A stretch of 64,000 nt of DNA from the IMG/VR virus record IMGVR_UViG_3300020215_000053, positions 1 to 64,000 of that record. One strand, given 5' to 3'. Position 1 is the first letter of the stretch. The number at the start of each line of letters is the position of its first letter. Origin of the DNA: a virus. Made by a program: the position numbers and the translations under genes. Under the pieces are notes generated by a model. It ran no database searches, was not told the origin of the DNA, and saw nothing but the letters and a program-made list of their open reading frames with translations. Shown piece after piece: positions 13,135 to 21,627 of this stretch.

Positions 13135-14283
13135 ATGGCAGACGAAGCCCCCCTGTTCCAAGCGGACACGTCGGAAGCCGCTCCCGCCAGCACCACTCCC
13201 GAACCTTCCGCGCCCGAAACACAGCCGGTCGCGGAAGCGTCTCCAGAACAACCGGCAGCGCAGCCAGCGCAGCCGTCAAGCCAGCCCGATACCGCAGCAC
13301 AACAAGCCGCCCAGCCCGCCCAGCAGCCGTGGTGGTCCAGTCTGGGGGCCGACGAGTCCGCCGCGCAAGCCGCCGTCAACGGCATGCGGCAGCAGCTCGA
13401 ACAGATGCGGCAACTCGCGCCTTACGCGAACTTCGTGGCGCAGTATCCGCAGGAAGTCCAGGAGTTCATTCGGGCCCGACACCAGAAGCAGCAACCGGCC
13501 GCCGCGCCCGCCACGGAAAAATCGTGGTACGACGGGCTGTACGAGGCCCCGGAATACGATCCGGCCTGGCTGACGATGGTGCAGAAGAACCCGACCACGG
13601 GCCTGATCGAGTCTTTGCCGGGCTACCCGGCCGAAATCGGCCTCAAAGTGCAGGCCGCCTTGCACCACCAGCAGCAAGTGCAGCGGCGTTTCCTGGAAAA
13701 TCCGCCCGAGTTCATCAAGCCCTTCGCGGAGCGGATCGCCGAGCAGGTGGCCGAAAAGGTCGTGCAGCGGCACCTGGGAGGCCGCGACGAACAGCAACTT
13801 CAGCGCGACTTCATCAACCAGAACAACGGCTGGCTCTACGAGCGCGACGACAAGGGCCAGCAGCGCATGACGCACGTCTGGGATCCCAACACCGGGCGGC
13901 AGGTGCAGACGCCGGTCCTGTCCGTGTGGGGCAAGCGCTACCGCGACCTGCTCAACGAGCGGCACGCCTACCAGATGCAGCGCTTCGGCCAGGCCGACTA
14001 CCAGGATCAACTGGCGTGGGCGCTGGCGCACGTCAAGAACGAATACTACGAGTGGGCGCAGCAGCACGGCCAGCCACAGGCCGCAGCGCAGCCCGCTCCG
14101 GCACAGCCTGCCGCCGACCCGCGCAGTCCGCGCGAGAAGGCCAATGAGCAGTGGCTGGCCGGCCAGCCCAAGGCCGGTTCTCGGCCGTCCAACGGAAACA
14201 CCGCACCCGCCGATACCCCCGTGACCAACAACACGTTCGCATCCCACCTGCTGCGTGAGCTGGAAACAGCCGGCGCGGCATAG
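13135..14283 (+). CDS. Probable scaffolding / capsid assembly protein (382 aa)
   Basis: The start is ATG at 13135 with GAGG at 8 bases. The first 70 residues are Ala, Pro and Gln-rich and disordered. A helical Gln-rich middle follows (RQQLEQMRQLAPYANF, then LKVQAALHHQQQVQRRFLEN). A Pro-Ala-Gln linker leads to a short C-terminal segment (VTNNTFASHLLRELETA). Its place immediately before the major capsid gene and its charged, helical, disordered character fit a head scaffold, which would guide procapsid assembly and then leave. No protease is encoded next to it. Confidence 0.7.
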   Translation: MADEAPLFQADTSEAAPASTTPEPSAPETQPVAEASPEQPAAQPAQPSSQPDTAAQQAAQPAQQPWWSSLGADESAAQAAVNGMRQQLEQMRQLAPYANFVAQYPQEVQEFIRARHQKQQPAAAPATEKSWYDGLYEAPEYDPAWLTMVQKNPTTGLIESLPGYPAEIGLKVQAALHHQQQVQRRFLENPPEFIKPFAERIAEQVAEKVVQRHLGGRDEQQLQRDFINQNNGWLYERDDKGQQRMTHVWDPNTGRQVQTPVLSVWGKRYRDLLNERHAYQMQRFGQADYQDQLAWALAHVKNEYYEWAQQHGQPQAAAQPAPAQPAADPRSPREKANEQWLAGQPKAGSRPSNGNTAPADTPVTNNTFASHLLRELETAGAA

Positions 14284-14305
14284 GGCCAGTTTGGGGGTTT
14301 AGGAC

Positions 14306-15454
14306 ATGGACCAAGCAACGCTTCGCGCGATCAACACCACGATCGCCAAGTATTTCAAGACCGTCGAAGAGGCGGTTTTGCGCAAGCGCGTTGTCCTCGC
14401 CATGCTCATGAGCAAGGGCAATATCCACATGGGGGCCTCGGGCCTCAAGATGAACTGGAAGATCCGCTTCAGGCGCACCAGTTCGCAGCCGCTCCTGGGC
14501 GGCCAGACCCTGACCTTCGTGCCGCGCGACCAGTGGCGCACGGCCGAACTGGGCTGGCGCGGTTTCGCCTCCACCAACTCCATCGAGGAGTTCGAGCTGG
14601 AGATGAACAAGGGCAAGGAAGCCATCGTCAACGTCTGGTCCAACGCGGCCAAGCTGCTCGCCTCGGACATCGAGCAGAACTTCGCCGACCAGCTCTACAC
14701 CGACGGCGAGGCTTCCGGCCGCGAGTCGGACCTGCACGGCTTCGAGTCGATCTTCGGCACCAACGGCGTTTCGACCAAGCGCCCCATCGGCATCAACGAC
14801 GATAGCTACGCCGGTGTCGCCACCGACCTGGCCTCCGAGGGTGGTTCGTGGTCCACGACCGGCACCAATACGTCGTACACCGACTGGCCCGACGGCCGCG
14901 GCGACTACCACTACGACTTCTTCACCCCGCTCGTGGTCAACTACTCCTCCACGATCTCGACCAGCGCCGGCGCCGGCAACATCGGCTGGTCGGCCTCGAC
15001 CAAGACCTGGCTCAACACCTGCATCGAGGCGCTGCGATTCGGCATCCTGGGCTGCTCCAAGAACGACGGCCCCGACGCCAAGATGGACCTCATCATCCTC
15101 GAACAGGCCATGATGCGGGACCTCAAGAACAAGCTCCAGGCCGAGGAGCAGATCACGGTCACGAAGAACACCGGCCCGGGCAGCCCCTACGCCCTGGGCT
15201 TCACCGACACGATCAACGTGGACGGCGTGGACTGCATGTGGGAGTACGGCGTGCCGGCCAACGTCGGCTACGGCCTGCCTTTGGGCCTCATCGAGCTGCA
15301 CTCGCTCAAGCCCAAGCTGTTCAACCCCGGCGGCCCGGACTTCCGCCCCGAGGATCAGTCCTGGCGGATCTGGACCAAGTTCATGGGCAATCTCAAGTTC
15401 GGCAACGAGAAGGGCGGCGTGCGGAACTTCCTCAAGTTCGCCGCTCTCGGCTAA
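14306..15454 (+). CDS. Major capsid protein (382 aa)
   Basis: It lies 22 bases after the scaffold-like gene. Predicted to be the HK97-fold shell protein. Recognisable parts are an N-terminal arm, a long helix region (LEMNKGKEAIVNVWSNAAKL) like the HK97 spine helix, and a C-terminal DGVDCMWEYGVP segment typical of phage coat proteins with an insertion domain. Length is normal for podoviral capsids. It lacks an obvious delta domain, consistent with a separate scaffold. The gene spacing and strong codon bias suggest high expression. Confidence 0.8.
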   Translation: MDQATLRAINTTIAKYFKTVEEAVLRKRVVLAMLMSKGNIHMGASGLKMNWKIRFRRTSSQPLLGGQTLTFVPRDQWRTAELGWRGFASTNSIEEFELEMNKGKEAIVNVWSNAAKLLASDIEQNFADQLYTDGEASGRESDLHGFESIFGTNGVSTKRPIGINDDSYAGVATDLASEGGSWSTTGTNTSYTDWPDGRGDYHYDFFTPLVVNYSSTISTSAGAGNIGWSASTKTWLNTCIEALRFGILGCSKNDGPDAKMDLIILEQAMMRDLKNKLQAEEQITVTKNTGPGSPYALGFTDTINVDGVDCMWEYGVPANVGYGLPLGLIELHSLKPKLFNPGGPDFRPEDQSWRIWTKFMGNLKFGNEKGGVRNFLKFAALG

Positions 15455-15509
15455 GTCGTCATCCGCGTTCGCTTAACCATCAACCGCTCACGATTTCGAG
15501 GATATTGCC

Positions 15510-16130
15510 ATGAACAGTCCCTTGATGGAACGCGGCCAGACGGCATACGGCCCGACCGCGTCCATTGACACCAACGCTCTCAAGTTCGTGCACTGGGAGG
15601 GCAAGGAGTTCACCTTCGAGGACATCGACTACAACGATGTCTCGGTGGGGACCAAGCCGCTCCGCTCCAAGGCCATGGTCAAGTGCCGCATCGTGCGGAA
15701 TATGTCGAGCGCCACCCTGCTTCCCAAGCGGCTGGCGCGGCTCAAGAAGTCGGGCCTCGACATCCTATCCCGCGTGGACGGCTATGCCTGCACCACGGCG
15801 GACGGCCCGTGCTACCCCATCGACGAGTTCCTGCCCGCGGCCGGTGTGCGGCACGGCGATCTCTTTTACGTCGTCGTCGAAGGCCCGGCCATGGTGCTCA
15901 CCGACATTGCCTCGGGGGCCAACAACCTGATCTCGGTCGGCGACTGGCTCGTGTCCCTGACCGGCGCCACCACCGGCGCCACCACGTCGGGCCGCGTCAA
16001 GCCGCAGGACCTCACCGGCGCCACCGCCCTGCTCGGCAACGAGATCCAGCACCGCATCGGTCGGGCGCTGTCGGCCCAGACCACGGCCAACACGGCCAAC
16101 AGCCTGCTCATGAACGTGACGAAGTTCTGA
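15510..16130 (+). CDS. Capsid-associated or decoration-like protein (206 aa)
   Basis: ATG at 15510 follows GAGGATATTGCC. Strand-rich sequence with FVHWEGKEFTFEDIDYNDV near the N-terminus and many Thr-Gly-Ala turns later (SLTGATTGATTSGRVKPQD). Directly after major capsid, this position often encodes decoration or head-stabilising proteins. I do not recognise a family, so the assignment rests on context. Confidence 0.55.
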   Translation: MNSPLMERGQTAYGPTASIDTNALKFVHWEGKEFTFEDIDYNDVSVGTKPLRSKAMVKCRIVRNMSSATLLPKRLARLKKSGLDILSRVDGYACTTADGPCYPIDEFLPAAGVRHGDLFYVVVEGPAMVLTDIASGANNLISVGDWLVSLTGATTGATTSGRVKPQDLTGATALLGNEIQHRIGRALSAQTTANTANSLLMNVTKF

Positions 16131-16200
16131 CCCGCACTGTCGTGCGCCGGCCCGGTCTGGCACCTGCCAGGCCGGGCTTTCCCACACCCGAGGACTCGTC

Positions 16201-16944
16201 ATGTCGGCCACCTGTCACCCCCGCCACATCCAGATCGACTACCGCCCTGGCACCCAGGACGAAGAAGCCTTCCGCGAAGTCATGTCCGAAAACTGCTACC
16301 GCCTCCCTTCGCGGCTCCGCGCCGACGACGTGGTGGTGGACGTAGGCGCGCACATCGGCAACTTTTCCCTGGCCTGCATCCTGCGCGGTGCTGGCCGCGT
16401 CCTGGCCTTCGAGCCGGACCGGGACAACTTCCGCTATCTGACCAGCAACCTCGAGCGCTGGATCGGCGCCACCGCCCGCAACGCCGCCGTCTGGCGCAGC
16501 GACAAGATCGAACAGGTCCATTTCACCGGCTACCCGGCGCAGAACGCCTTCCTGGACGCCGCCCCCTACGCCAACGCCTGCGGCTCGTGCATGCCGCAGG
16601 TGAACGTGAGCGGGGTCAATGAGCGCCGCCCCGTGGAATCCGTGCCCCTGGACCAGATCCTGGAAGGCATCGCGGCGGACGGCAAGCGCGTGCGGCTACT
16701 CAAACTTGACTGCGAAGGAGCCGAGTTCCCCATCCTCTACACCTCCAAGCGGCTCGATCTCGTTGACGAGATTTGCGGCGAACTGCACGATTTCGGCCTG
16801 CGCGGCCTGCCGCCGATGGTGGAGGGATTCACCGACTACGACATGGACGAGATGGCCTACTACCTGGAGGGCCAGGGCTTCGACGTGGACGTGGAGCCCA
16901 ATAGCCAGAGCCGGCAAATGTTCCTGTTCTGGGCCAGGCGCTAG
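16201..16944 (+). CDS. FkbM-family SAM-dependent methyltransferase (247 aa)
   Basis: Class I methyltransferase fold. Motif I is VVVDVGAHIGNFS at residues 44-56 (SAM-binding glycine loop), followed by the acidic loop LAFEPD near 69-73, where Glu71 would hold the ribose. LLKLDCEGAE near residues 165-174 is the FkbM signature. Members usually O-methylate sugars or polyketides. A glycosyltransferase-like gene follows 28 bases later, so the two may modify virion or host glycans. Such genes are unusual between capsid and terminase. Confidence 0.85.
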   Translation: MSATCHPRHIQIDYRPGTQDEEAFREVMSENCYRLPSRLRADDVVVDVGAHIGNFSLACILRGAGRVLAFEPDRDNFRYLTSNLERWIGATARNAAVWRSDKIEQVHFTGYPAQNAFLDAAPYANACGSCMPQVNVSGVNERRPVESVPLDQILEGIAADGKRVRLLKLDCEGAEFPILYTSKRLDLVDEICGELHDFGLRGLPPMVEGFTDYDMDEMAYYLEGQGFDVDVEPNSQSRQMFLFWARR

Positions 16945-16972
16945 CCGCCACACCCTTACCCCCGAGGACACG

Positions 16973-17896
16973 ATGACCCCCGCGAAACTGAACATTCTCC
17001 TGGCCGGCTTCCCCTATGGCGGCAACGGCGCGACCAGTTCCGAGGTGCCGTGCCTGCGCCACTGGTTCGCCAAGGTGGTGGTCGCAGCCAAGAAGGACGA
17101 GCGCGTTGGCGACATCTGGGCCATGGATTTCTCGGACACGCCCATCACGATGACCCGCAACGCGGCCGTGCTCAAGGCAAGACAACTGGGGGCCGACGTG
17201 CTGGTCATGTTCGATTCGGACCAGAAGCCCGACATGCTCCTGGGCCAGGACCCGACCGCCAAGCCCTTCTTCGAGTCCAGTTTCGACTTCCTCTACGAGC
17301 GCAAGCAGCAAGGAAAGGCGACCTCGATCTGCGCCCCTTACTGCGGCGCGCCGCCCGAGCGGGTGCCGTTCTGCTTCACCTGGACCACCGACGACCCGGA
17401 CCATCCCGACGGTCACGCACGGATGCGGCTCCTGACCCGCGAGGAAGCGGCCCTGCGCATGGGCATTCACGAGGTTCCGGCTCAGCCGACCGGCCTCATC
17501 ATGTTCGACATGGACCTGTTCGAGATCACCGACCCCAAGCACGAGTTCGAGCGCATGCTTCAGGCCGGTTATCCGCGGCAGATCGCTCAGGCGGTCACCA
17601 AGCCGTGGTTCTACTACGAGTGGCCGGACATTTATGCGGCCCGCAAGGACTCGACCGAGGACGTGACGGCCACGCGCGACATGGGGCTCGCGTGCATCAA
17701 CGCCCGCGGCTACAACCCGCTCTTTTGCAACTACGACGCCTGGGCCGGGCACTGGAAGCCGGAATGCGTTGGCAAGCCCAGGCCGATCAGTGGCGATGCC
17801 GTGAACGAGAAGTACCGCACTGCGGCCCTCAAAGGCAAGCAGTCCGGCGAAAGGCTGGTGCATGTCCGTGCCAACGGACAGCTTGTGAGCGCCTAG
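16973..17896 (+). CDS. Glycosyltransferase-like protein (307 aa)
   Basis: The start is ATG at 16973 after CGAGGACACG. An N-terminal Rossmann-like part contains TMTRNAAVLKARQLGADVLV and then MFDSDQKP, a DxD motif as used by GT-A enzymes to bind the nucleotide-sugar and metal. Later segments include a Cys pair region (ICAPYCGAPPERV) and YYEWPDIYA. It pairs with the FkbM methyltransferase. Acceptor and sugar are unknown. The alternative is a non-enzymatic homologue. Confidence 0.7.
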   Translation: MTPAKLNILLAGFPYGGNGATSSEVPCLRHWFAKVVVAAKKDERVGDIWAMDFSDTPITMTRNAAVLKARQLGADVLVMFDSDQKPDMLLGQDPTAKPFFESSFDFLYERKQQGKATSICAPYCGAPPERVPFCFTWTTDDPDHPDGHARMRLLTREEAALRMGIHEVPAQPTGLIMFDMDLFEITDPKHEFERMLQAGYPRQIAQAVTKPWFYYEWPDIYAARKDSTEDVTATRDMGLACINARGYNPLFCNYDAWAGHWKPECVGKPRPISGDAVNEKYRTAALKGKQSGERLVHVRANGQLVSA

Positions 17897-17939
17897 CTCC
17901 GCCGCGCCCCGGCCAAGACCGTTTGACTGAGGGCTCCCG

Positions 17940-18257
17940 ATGTTCGCACAGGCTCCGCCAGACTGGCTCAACAACTGGGAGCGCTTCGGCTATGGCGGCA
18001 TCAGCTTCCTCATGGCGGCCACGATGTTCTGGTTCTACGGCCGCCACTGGTTTCTGCGGCAGATCAAGCTGGCGGACATCTGCATCCGGGACAAGCGGAT
18101 GTCGCGCAAGAGGCTCAGATGGGCGCACAGGCGGCTTCAAGAGGCCCTGCAAGGACTGGAAGAGGCACAGGCGGAACTGGTGGCCACCAAGGCCAAGGTG
18201 ATCGAACTCGAACTGAGGCTCAGCCATGCAGACCGTCCTGGTGATCGAGGACAGTAG
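17940..18257 (+). CDS. Membrane-anchored coiled-coil protein (105 aa)
   Basis: A single hydrophobic segment, GGISFLMAATMFWFYG (about residues 19-34), is followed by a basic region and a long coiled-coil helix (RLQEALQGLEEAQAELVATK). It overlaps the receiver-domain gene by 32 bases. The topology resembles phage i-spanins or small signalling anchors; context does not decide between them. Confidence 0.65.
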   Translation: MFAQAPPDWLNNWERFGYGGISFLMAATMFWFYGRHWFLRQIKLADICIRDKRMSRKRLRWAHRRLQEALQGLEEAQAELVATKAKVIELELRLSHADRPGDRGQ

Positions 18258-18657
18258 CGAACTGGCCAAATTGTGGCAGCAGACCCTACCCGGCTTCGGC
18301 TTGCATGTGAGGCTGGCCGGCTCGCTCAGGGAGGCATTCGTGGCGCTAGCAGCAGAGGTCCCCGACTGCATCGTCCTTGATCTGTGCCTGCCAAACGGTG
18401 CCGGGGTCAACTGCGTTAAGGCAGTGCGGGCCGTCGCGGCCGACACCCCGTTGATCGTGGTCACTGGCTCGATCGAGCCGGGGCTGCGGGAAAGATGCCT
18501 GGCGGCAGGCGCGGATGTGTACTTGGAAAAGCCGACCGGGGTCAAGGACATGGTGCGGGAGATCAAGGTGGCGATCGCGACGCGCAGCACGCTGGCCGAG
18601 TGCGGCCGGCATATCGAGTCGGCCCGGCGCGGGCTGGCCTGCACGCGAGGGATGTGA
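18226..18657 (+). CDS. Stand-alone response-regulator receiver domain (143 aa)
   Basis: A CheY-like fold with all switch residues: acidic pair Glu8-Asp9 (VIEDSS), phospho-acceptor Asp52 (IVLDLCLPNGAG), Thr80 (IVVTGS) and Lys102 (LEKPTG). There is no attached output domain; a short helical C-terminal extension follows. It should be phosphorylatable by a host histidine kinase. A receiver within phage late genes is unusual. Overlap with the flanking genes (32 bases upstream, TGATG downstream) indicates it is an integral part of this operon. Confidence 0.9.
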   Translation: MQTVLVIEDSSELAKLWQQTLPGFGLHVRLAGSLREAFVALAAEVPDCIVLDLCLPNGAGVNCVKAVRAVAADTPLIVVTGSIEPGLRERCLAAGADVYLEKPTGVKDMVREIKVAIATRSTLAECGRHIESARRGLACTRGM

Positions 18658-19286
18658 TGAGCGAAGAACGCCTGCATGCTCTGGAAGGCGCGTTGACGGA
18701 ACTGCGTACCCGGCTGTCCGCCGTCGAAACGCATGCCGTCGAGATGGACCACCGGATCGACGTGCTGGAGGAACCCAACCCAATCGTCGTCAAGGCCAGG
18801 GGCTGGCTCGGCTGGCTGTGGGAAAACAGGCCCGAGTGGCGAACACTCCTGCCTTACCTCATCATCGCCGCCCTGCTCCTGCGCGGCGGTCAGGGCTGCG
18901 ACATCCGCTGCGACCGGCTGCCGATCCCCGACTGGGTCAATCCGATTCCTGTCCCCAAGGGGGACCTGCGCGTCGTGGTCATCTACGAGTCGGCCGATGA
19001 GCACAAACTACCGGCCGGTCAGCGCAACATCATCATGGGCCAGAAATTCCGCGACTGGGTGACGGCCCACTGCGGCAAGTCCGATGGCAGGACGGCCGAC
19101 TTCCGCGCCTACGACAAGGACACCGACACCGCCAACGATTATCCGTGGGCGCAAGAGGCCATGAAGCGGCCGCGTGCCGAACTGCCGTGGATCGTGGTCA
19201 TCAAGGGAACCTCGATCGTTCACGAGGGCAAATTGCCCGCCGACCCGGACCAGGCGATTTCGCTCTTGTCGAAGTACGGAGCCTGA
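18657..19286 (+). CDS. Coiled-coil, membrane, thioredoxin-like protein (209 aa)
   Basis: ATG at 18657 overlaps the receiver stop. Residues 1-40 form a coiled coil (RLHALEGALTELRTRLSAVE). A membrane segment lies near 62-76 (WRTLLPYLIIAALLL), preceded by a Trp-rich stretch. The C-terminal 100 residues (LRVVVIYESADEHKLPAGQR, later LPWIVVIKGTSIVHEGKLP) have the strand order of a thioredoxin-like fold but no CxxC. I recall similar proteins in planctomycete phages. It may present a sensing or scaffolding domain outside the membrane. Confidence 0.65.
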   Translation: MSEERLHALEGALTELRTRLSAVETHAVEMDHRIDVLEEPNPIVVKARGWLGWLWENRPEWRTLLPYLIIAALLLRGGQGCDIRCDRLPIPDWVNPIPVPKGDLRVVVIYESADEHKLPAGQRNIIMGQKFRDWVTAHCGKSDGRTADFRAYDKDTDTANDYPWAQEAMKRPRAELPWIVVIKGTSIVHEGKLPADPDQAISLLSKYGA

Positions 19287-19287
19287 G

Positions 19288-20097
19288 ATGCCCGACATCA
19301 TCACCATCACCGACGACAACTATCGTGGCTTCATCGACTCGGCCGATGACATGCCGGGCGACCACAAGGGGCTCACCCCTCGCGACTTCGCCACCTTCCC
19401 GGTCGGCCACTACGCCAACGCTGGCCCGATCGATTTCCCCCTCTTCTCCGATGAGCAGATCGAGAAGGAGATCAGGAACCAGGAGGAGAACGGTTCCTCG
19501 CTCGAACATCTGCGAATGACTTACGACGGCGGCAAGCCGATCGACGCCCTGGACCAGAACGGGCAGGGCTATTGCTGGGCCTACTCGACGACTTCCTGCG
19601 TGACCCTGGCGCGGGCCAAGCAGGGCATGCCCTACGAGCCGCTGTCGGGGCACATGATCGGCTGCATCATCAAGAACTATCGCAACCAGGGCGGTTGGAA
19701 CGCGCAATCGATGCAGTTCGCGCAGGAGCATGGCGTGGCCTCGCAAAAGTTCTGGCCCGCCAAGTCGATGTCGCGCTCCAACGACACGCCCGAGATGCGC
19801 GAGGACGCCCGCAAGCGCCGCATTACCGAATGGTGGGACCTGTCGGACGATCCCGAGACGGTCAAGCGGCAGTTGGCGACCCTGCTCCTGCTCAACTGCC
19901 CGGTGGCGGTGGACTTCAACTGGTGGTTGCACTCGGTCTGTGCCATCCGGCTCATGTCGTGGCGGCCGTTCAAGATCAGGATTCTCAATTCGTGGTCCAA
20001 TAGCTGGTCGAAATTGGGCATGGGCGACCTCGAAGGGGGCCGGGCCATTCCCAACGGCGCGATCGCGCCGCGCGTCATCACCGCCAAGGCGGCCTGA
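19288..20097 (+). CDS. Papain-like (C1 family) cysteine protease (269 aa)
   Basis: The full catalytic set is visible: Gln90 (oxyanion hole) and Cys96 in DQNGQGYCWAYSTTS, His215 in WWLHSVCAIRL, and Asn234 in ILNSWSNSW. The normal GHAV motif is replaced by LHSV. There is no signal peptide, and an N-terminal ~80-residue part precedes the core, possibly a propeptide. Role could be virion maturation, entry, or host-envelope degradation. It lies between two membrane-anchored proteins. No separate endolysin is recognisable in the window, so a lysis role deserves thought. Confidence 0.82.
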   Translation: MPDIITITDDNYRGFIDSADDMPGDHKGLTPRDFATFPVGHYANAGPIDFPLFSDEQIEKEIRNQEENGSSLEHLRMTYDGGKPIDALDQNGQGYCWAYSTTSCVTLARAKQGMPYEPLSGHMIGCIIKNYRNQGGWNAQSMQFAQEHGVASQKFWPAKSMSRSNDTPEMREDARKRRITEWWDLSDDPETVKRQLATLLLLNCPVAVDFNWWLHSVCAIRLMSWRPFKIRILNSWSNSWSKLGMGDLEGGRAIPNGAIAPRVITAKAA

Positions 20098-20111
20098 AAG
20101 GAAGGTGTTCC

Positions 20112-20663
20112 ATGAAGAAGTTCATCGACAACCGGCACGTCTACATCGGTCTGGGCATCTTCGCGGCTGTGCTGGTGCTGGCCATCTCGCTCGGCGCCTT
20201 CCAGTCGAAAGCCAACCCCATCCTGCCGCCGCCTCCCGTGCCGGATCAGGTGCCTGTCATCGACGACGACAAGCGACCGGACGGCTTTCTGGAACCCAAA
20301 CCGGAACCCGTCAAGAAACAGGCGAGCAGCCCTTATTGTGATCCGTCCTGCTCCTGCGGATGCCAGGGGGGCGGGTCGTGCGTCTGCTACATGACCATGC
20401 GAGCCAGAGCGATCAAGGAGGGGGCTGGTCTGGTGGTCTGGATCGGCTGCCGGCGCGGCACAGGCTACGACGATCATTTGCACTGCGAAGTGAAGTCGCT
20501 GCCTGGCTTCGAGGGGTTCAAGGGGCATGTCATCAGCTACGTCAGGAACGGCGAGTTGTGGTTCGCCAGGGCGGTGCCGCACGCGGCCATGCAGGCCCCG
20601 AGGCAACCAGTGTTCTTCCAGCCGGGCGGTGGAGTCGTGCGCATGCGCGGACGCTCGTGCTGA
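20112..20663 (+). CDS. Membrane-anchored Cys-rich protein (183 aa)
   Basis: An N-terminal anchor (VYIGLGIFAAVLVLAISLGA) is followed by a Pro-rich linker and a cluster CDPSCSCGCQGGGSC with a further CVC. The C-terminal half (GLVVWIGCRRGTGYDDHLHC, then GELWFARAVPH) looks like a small beta domain. The C-CxCxC cluster is one I associate with planctomycete exported proteins. It may hold metal or disulphides outside the membrane. It follows the protease with 14 bases spacing. Confidence 0.65.
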   Translation: MKKFIDNRHVYIGLGIFAAVLVLAISLGAFQSKANPILPPPPVPDQVPVIDDDKRPDGFLEPKPEPVKKQASSPYCDPSCSCGCQGGGSCVCYMTMRARAIKEGAGLVVWIGCRRGTGYDDHLHCEVKSLPGFEGFKGHVISYVRNGELWFARAVPHAAMQAPRQPVFFQPGGGVVRMRGRSC

Positions 20664-20707
20664 TAGGTCCGATGTCGGCTCCGGTGCGGGGCCAGAGGAG
20701 ACATGCC

Positions 20708-20926
20708 ATGGAAAACGAAGTGCAAAAGGCCATGATGGCGGCGGCGGCGGTCGGCCTGAACCTTACCGAGGAGCAGGTCAGGGCGATCCTGGACCTCATC
20801 TACAGCGGCGGCGATTCGGTCGTGCTGGCCACGGCCAACCCGTTCGACAACCTGGCCTGGGCCATCGCCAAGCCGATTCTCAAGCAGTTCGAGGCCAAAC
20901 TGATCGCGATTCTGACCAAGAAGTGA
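20708..20926 (+). CDS. Small helical protein (72 aa)
   Basis: Start is ATG at 20708 after GAGGAG; an ATG at 20703 is out of frame. Helical, with NLTEEQVRAILDLIYSGGDS and a C-terminal amphipathic helix (WAIAKPILKQFEAKLIAILT). Unknown function; it lies within the membrane and protease cluster. Confidence 0.6.
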   Translation: MENEVQKAMMAAAAVGLNLTEEQVRAILDLIYSGGDSVVLATANPFDNLAWAIAKPILKQFEAKLIAILTKK

Positions 20927-20929
20927 TCC

Positions 20930-21040
20930 ATGGATCGCTGGATCATTCGAGCCCTGGTGCTCCTGGCTGCCCCGATCTGGGTGCCTTACATCGCCTGGCT
21001 CGTGGCCAGGGATGTTCTGGCCGAGATGAAAAAGAGGTGA
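20930..21040 (+). CDS. Single-span membrane peptide (36 aa)
   Basis: ATG at 20930 starts 3 bases after the preceding stop. Nearly the whole chain is one hydrophobic helix, RALVLLAAPIWVPYIAWLVA, ending in a basic tail MKKR. Phage peptides of this kind are often accessory lysis or membrane-disturbing factors. Its position between two short genes with tight spacing supports it being real. Confidence 0.55.
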   Translation: MDRWIIRALVLLAAPIWVPYIAWLVARDVLAEMKKR

Positions 21041-21043
21041 CCC

Positions 21044-21415
21044 ATGTCCCGCTCTCTCGTGCTCCTGAAACTCGTCCTGCTCCTGGCCCCGGTCGTGCCC
21101 GCCGAGCGCAAGGAGGGCCAGCAGCCGGTGCCGGATCTGGTGGCGACCACTCAATTCGGTTCGATGACCCAGAGCGGCAAGGTGCTGACGATCCAGGGCA
21201 CCTACTGGTCGGCGACGGGCGAAATCCGCGAGGACGGCACGATCTACCTCTTGTGGATCACCAGGGGCGGCCGCATCGCTCCGGGCGTGTACCGGCAAGA
21301 CGGAGACACGCTTGTGGGAAATTGGGGCTGGGTCGATGACGTGGAGATCGCCTTGGACGGCGAACTGATCGGGCAAACGTGTCGCGAGACGCTGTACCTG
21401 ACGCGGCCCAAGTGA
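21044..21415 (+). CDS. Secreted small protein with signal peptide (123 aa)
   Basis: ATG at 21044, three bases after the previous stop. Signal peptide LVLLKLVLLLAPVVPAERKE with likely cleavage after PVVPA. The mature part is a predicted beta barrel: GKVLTIQGTYWSATGEIRED, TIYLLWITRGGRIAPGVYRQ and GNWGW. This pattern resembles small lipocalin-like periplasmic domains I associate with planctomycetes. Role unknown. Confidence 0.65.
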   Translation: MSRSLVLLKLVLLLAPVVPAERKEGQQPVPDLVATTQFGSMTQSGKVLTIQGTYWSATGEIREDGTIYLLWITRGGRIAPGVYRQDGDTLVGNWGWVDDVEIALDGELIGQTCRETLYLTRPK

Positions 21416-21489
21416 GCCTTACCCCGGCGTCACCGTGTTCGGCTGGGCGACGGGCCGGTGCGCCGGGGCGGATCTTGTGATGGAAGGGG

Positions 21490-21627
21490 ATGGGTGGGGG
21501 CCTGTCCCCGGTGTGGACCGGACCTGGGGAGGGCGACCGAACCAGGTCCGGGTTTATCGCCGGCAGGCCGGGACAGTCGGAAGCGTACACCGCATACCGG
21601 CCGCCGGCGGCCATCGAGGCGAAGTAG
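21490..21627 (+). CDS. Possible small protein (45 aa)
   Basis: A frame from ATG 21490 to TAG 21625-21627, ending one base before the next start. It contains EGDRTRSGFIAGRPGQSEAY, which reads like a real protein tail, but the start region is Gly-rich and the ribosome site too close. It may be the remnant of a longer gene. The rest of 21416-21627 shows nothing else. Confidence 0.3.
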   Translation: MGGGLSPVWTGPGEGDRTRSGFIAGRPGQSEAYTAYRPPAAIEAK

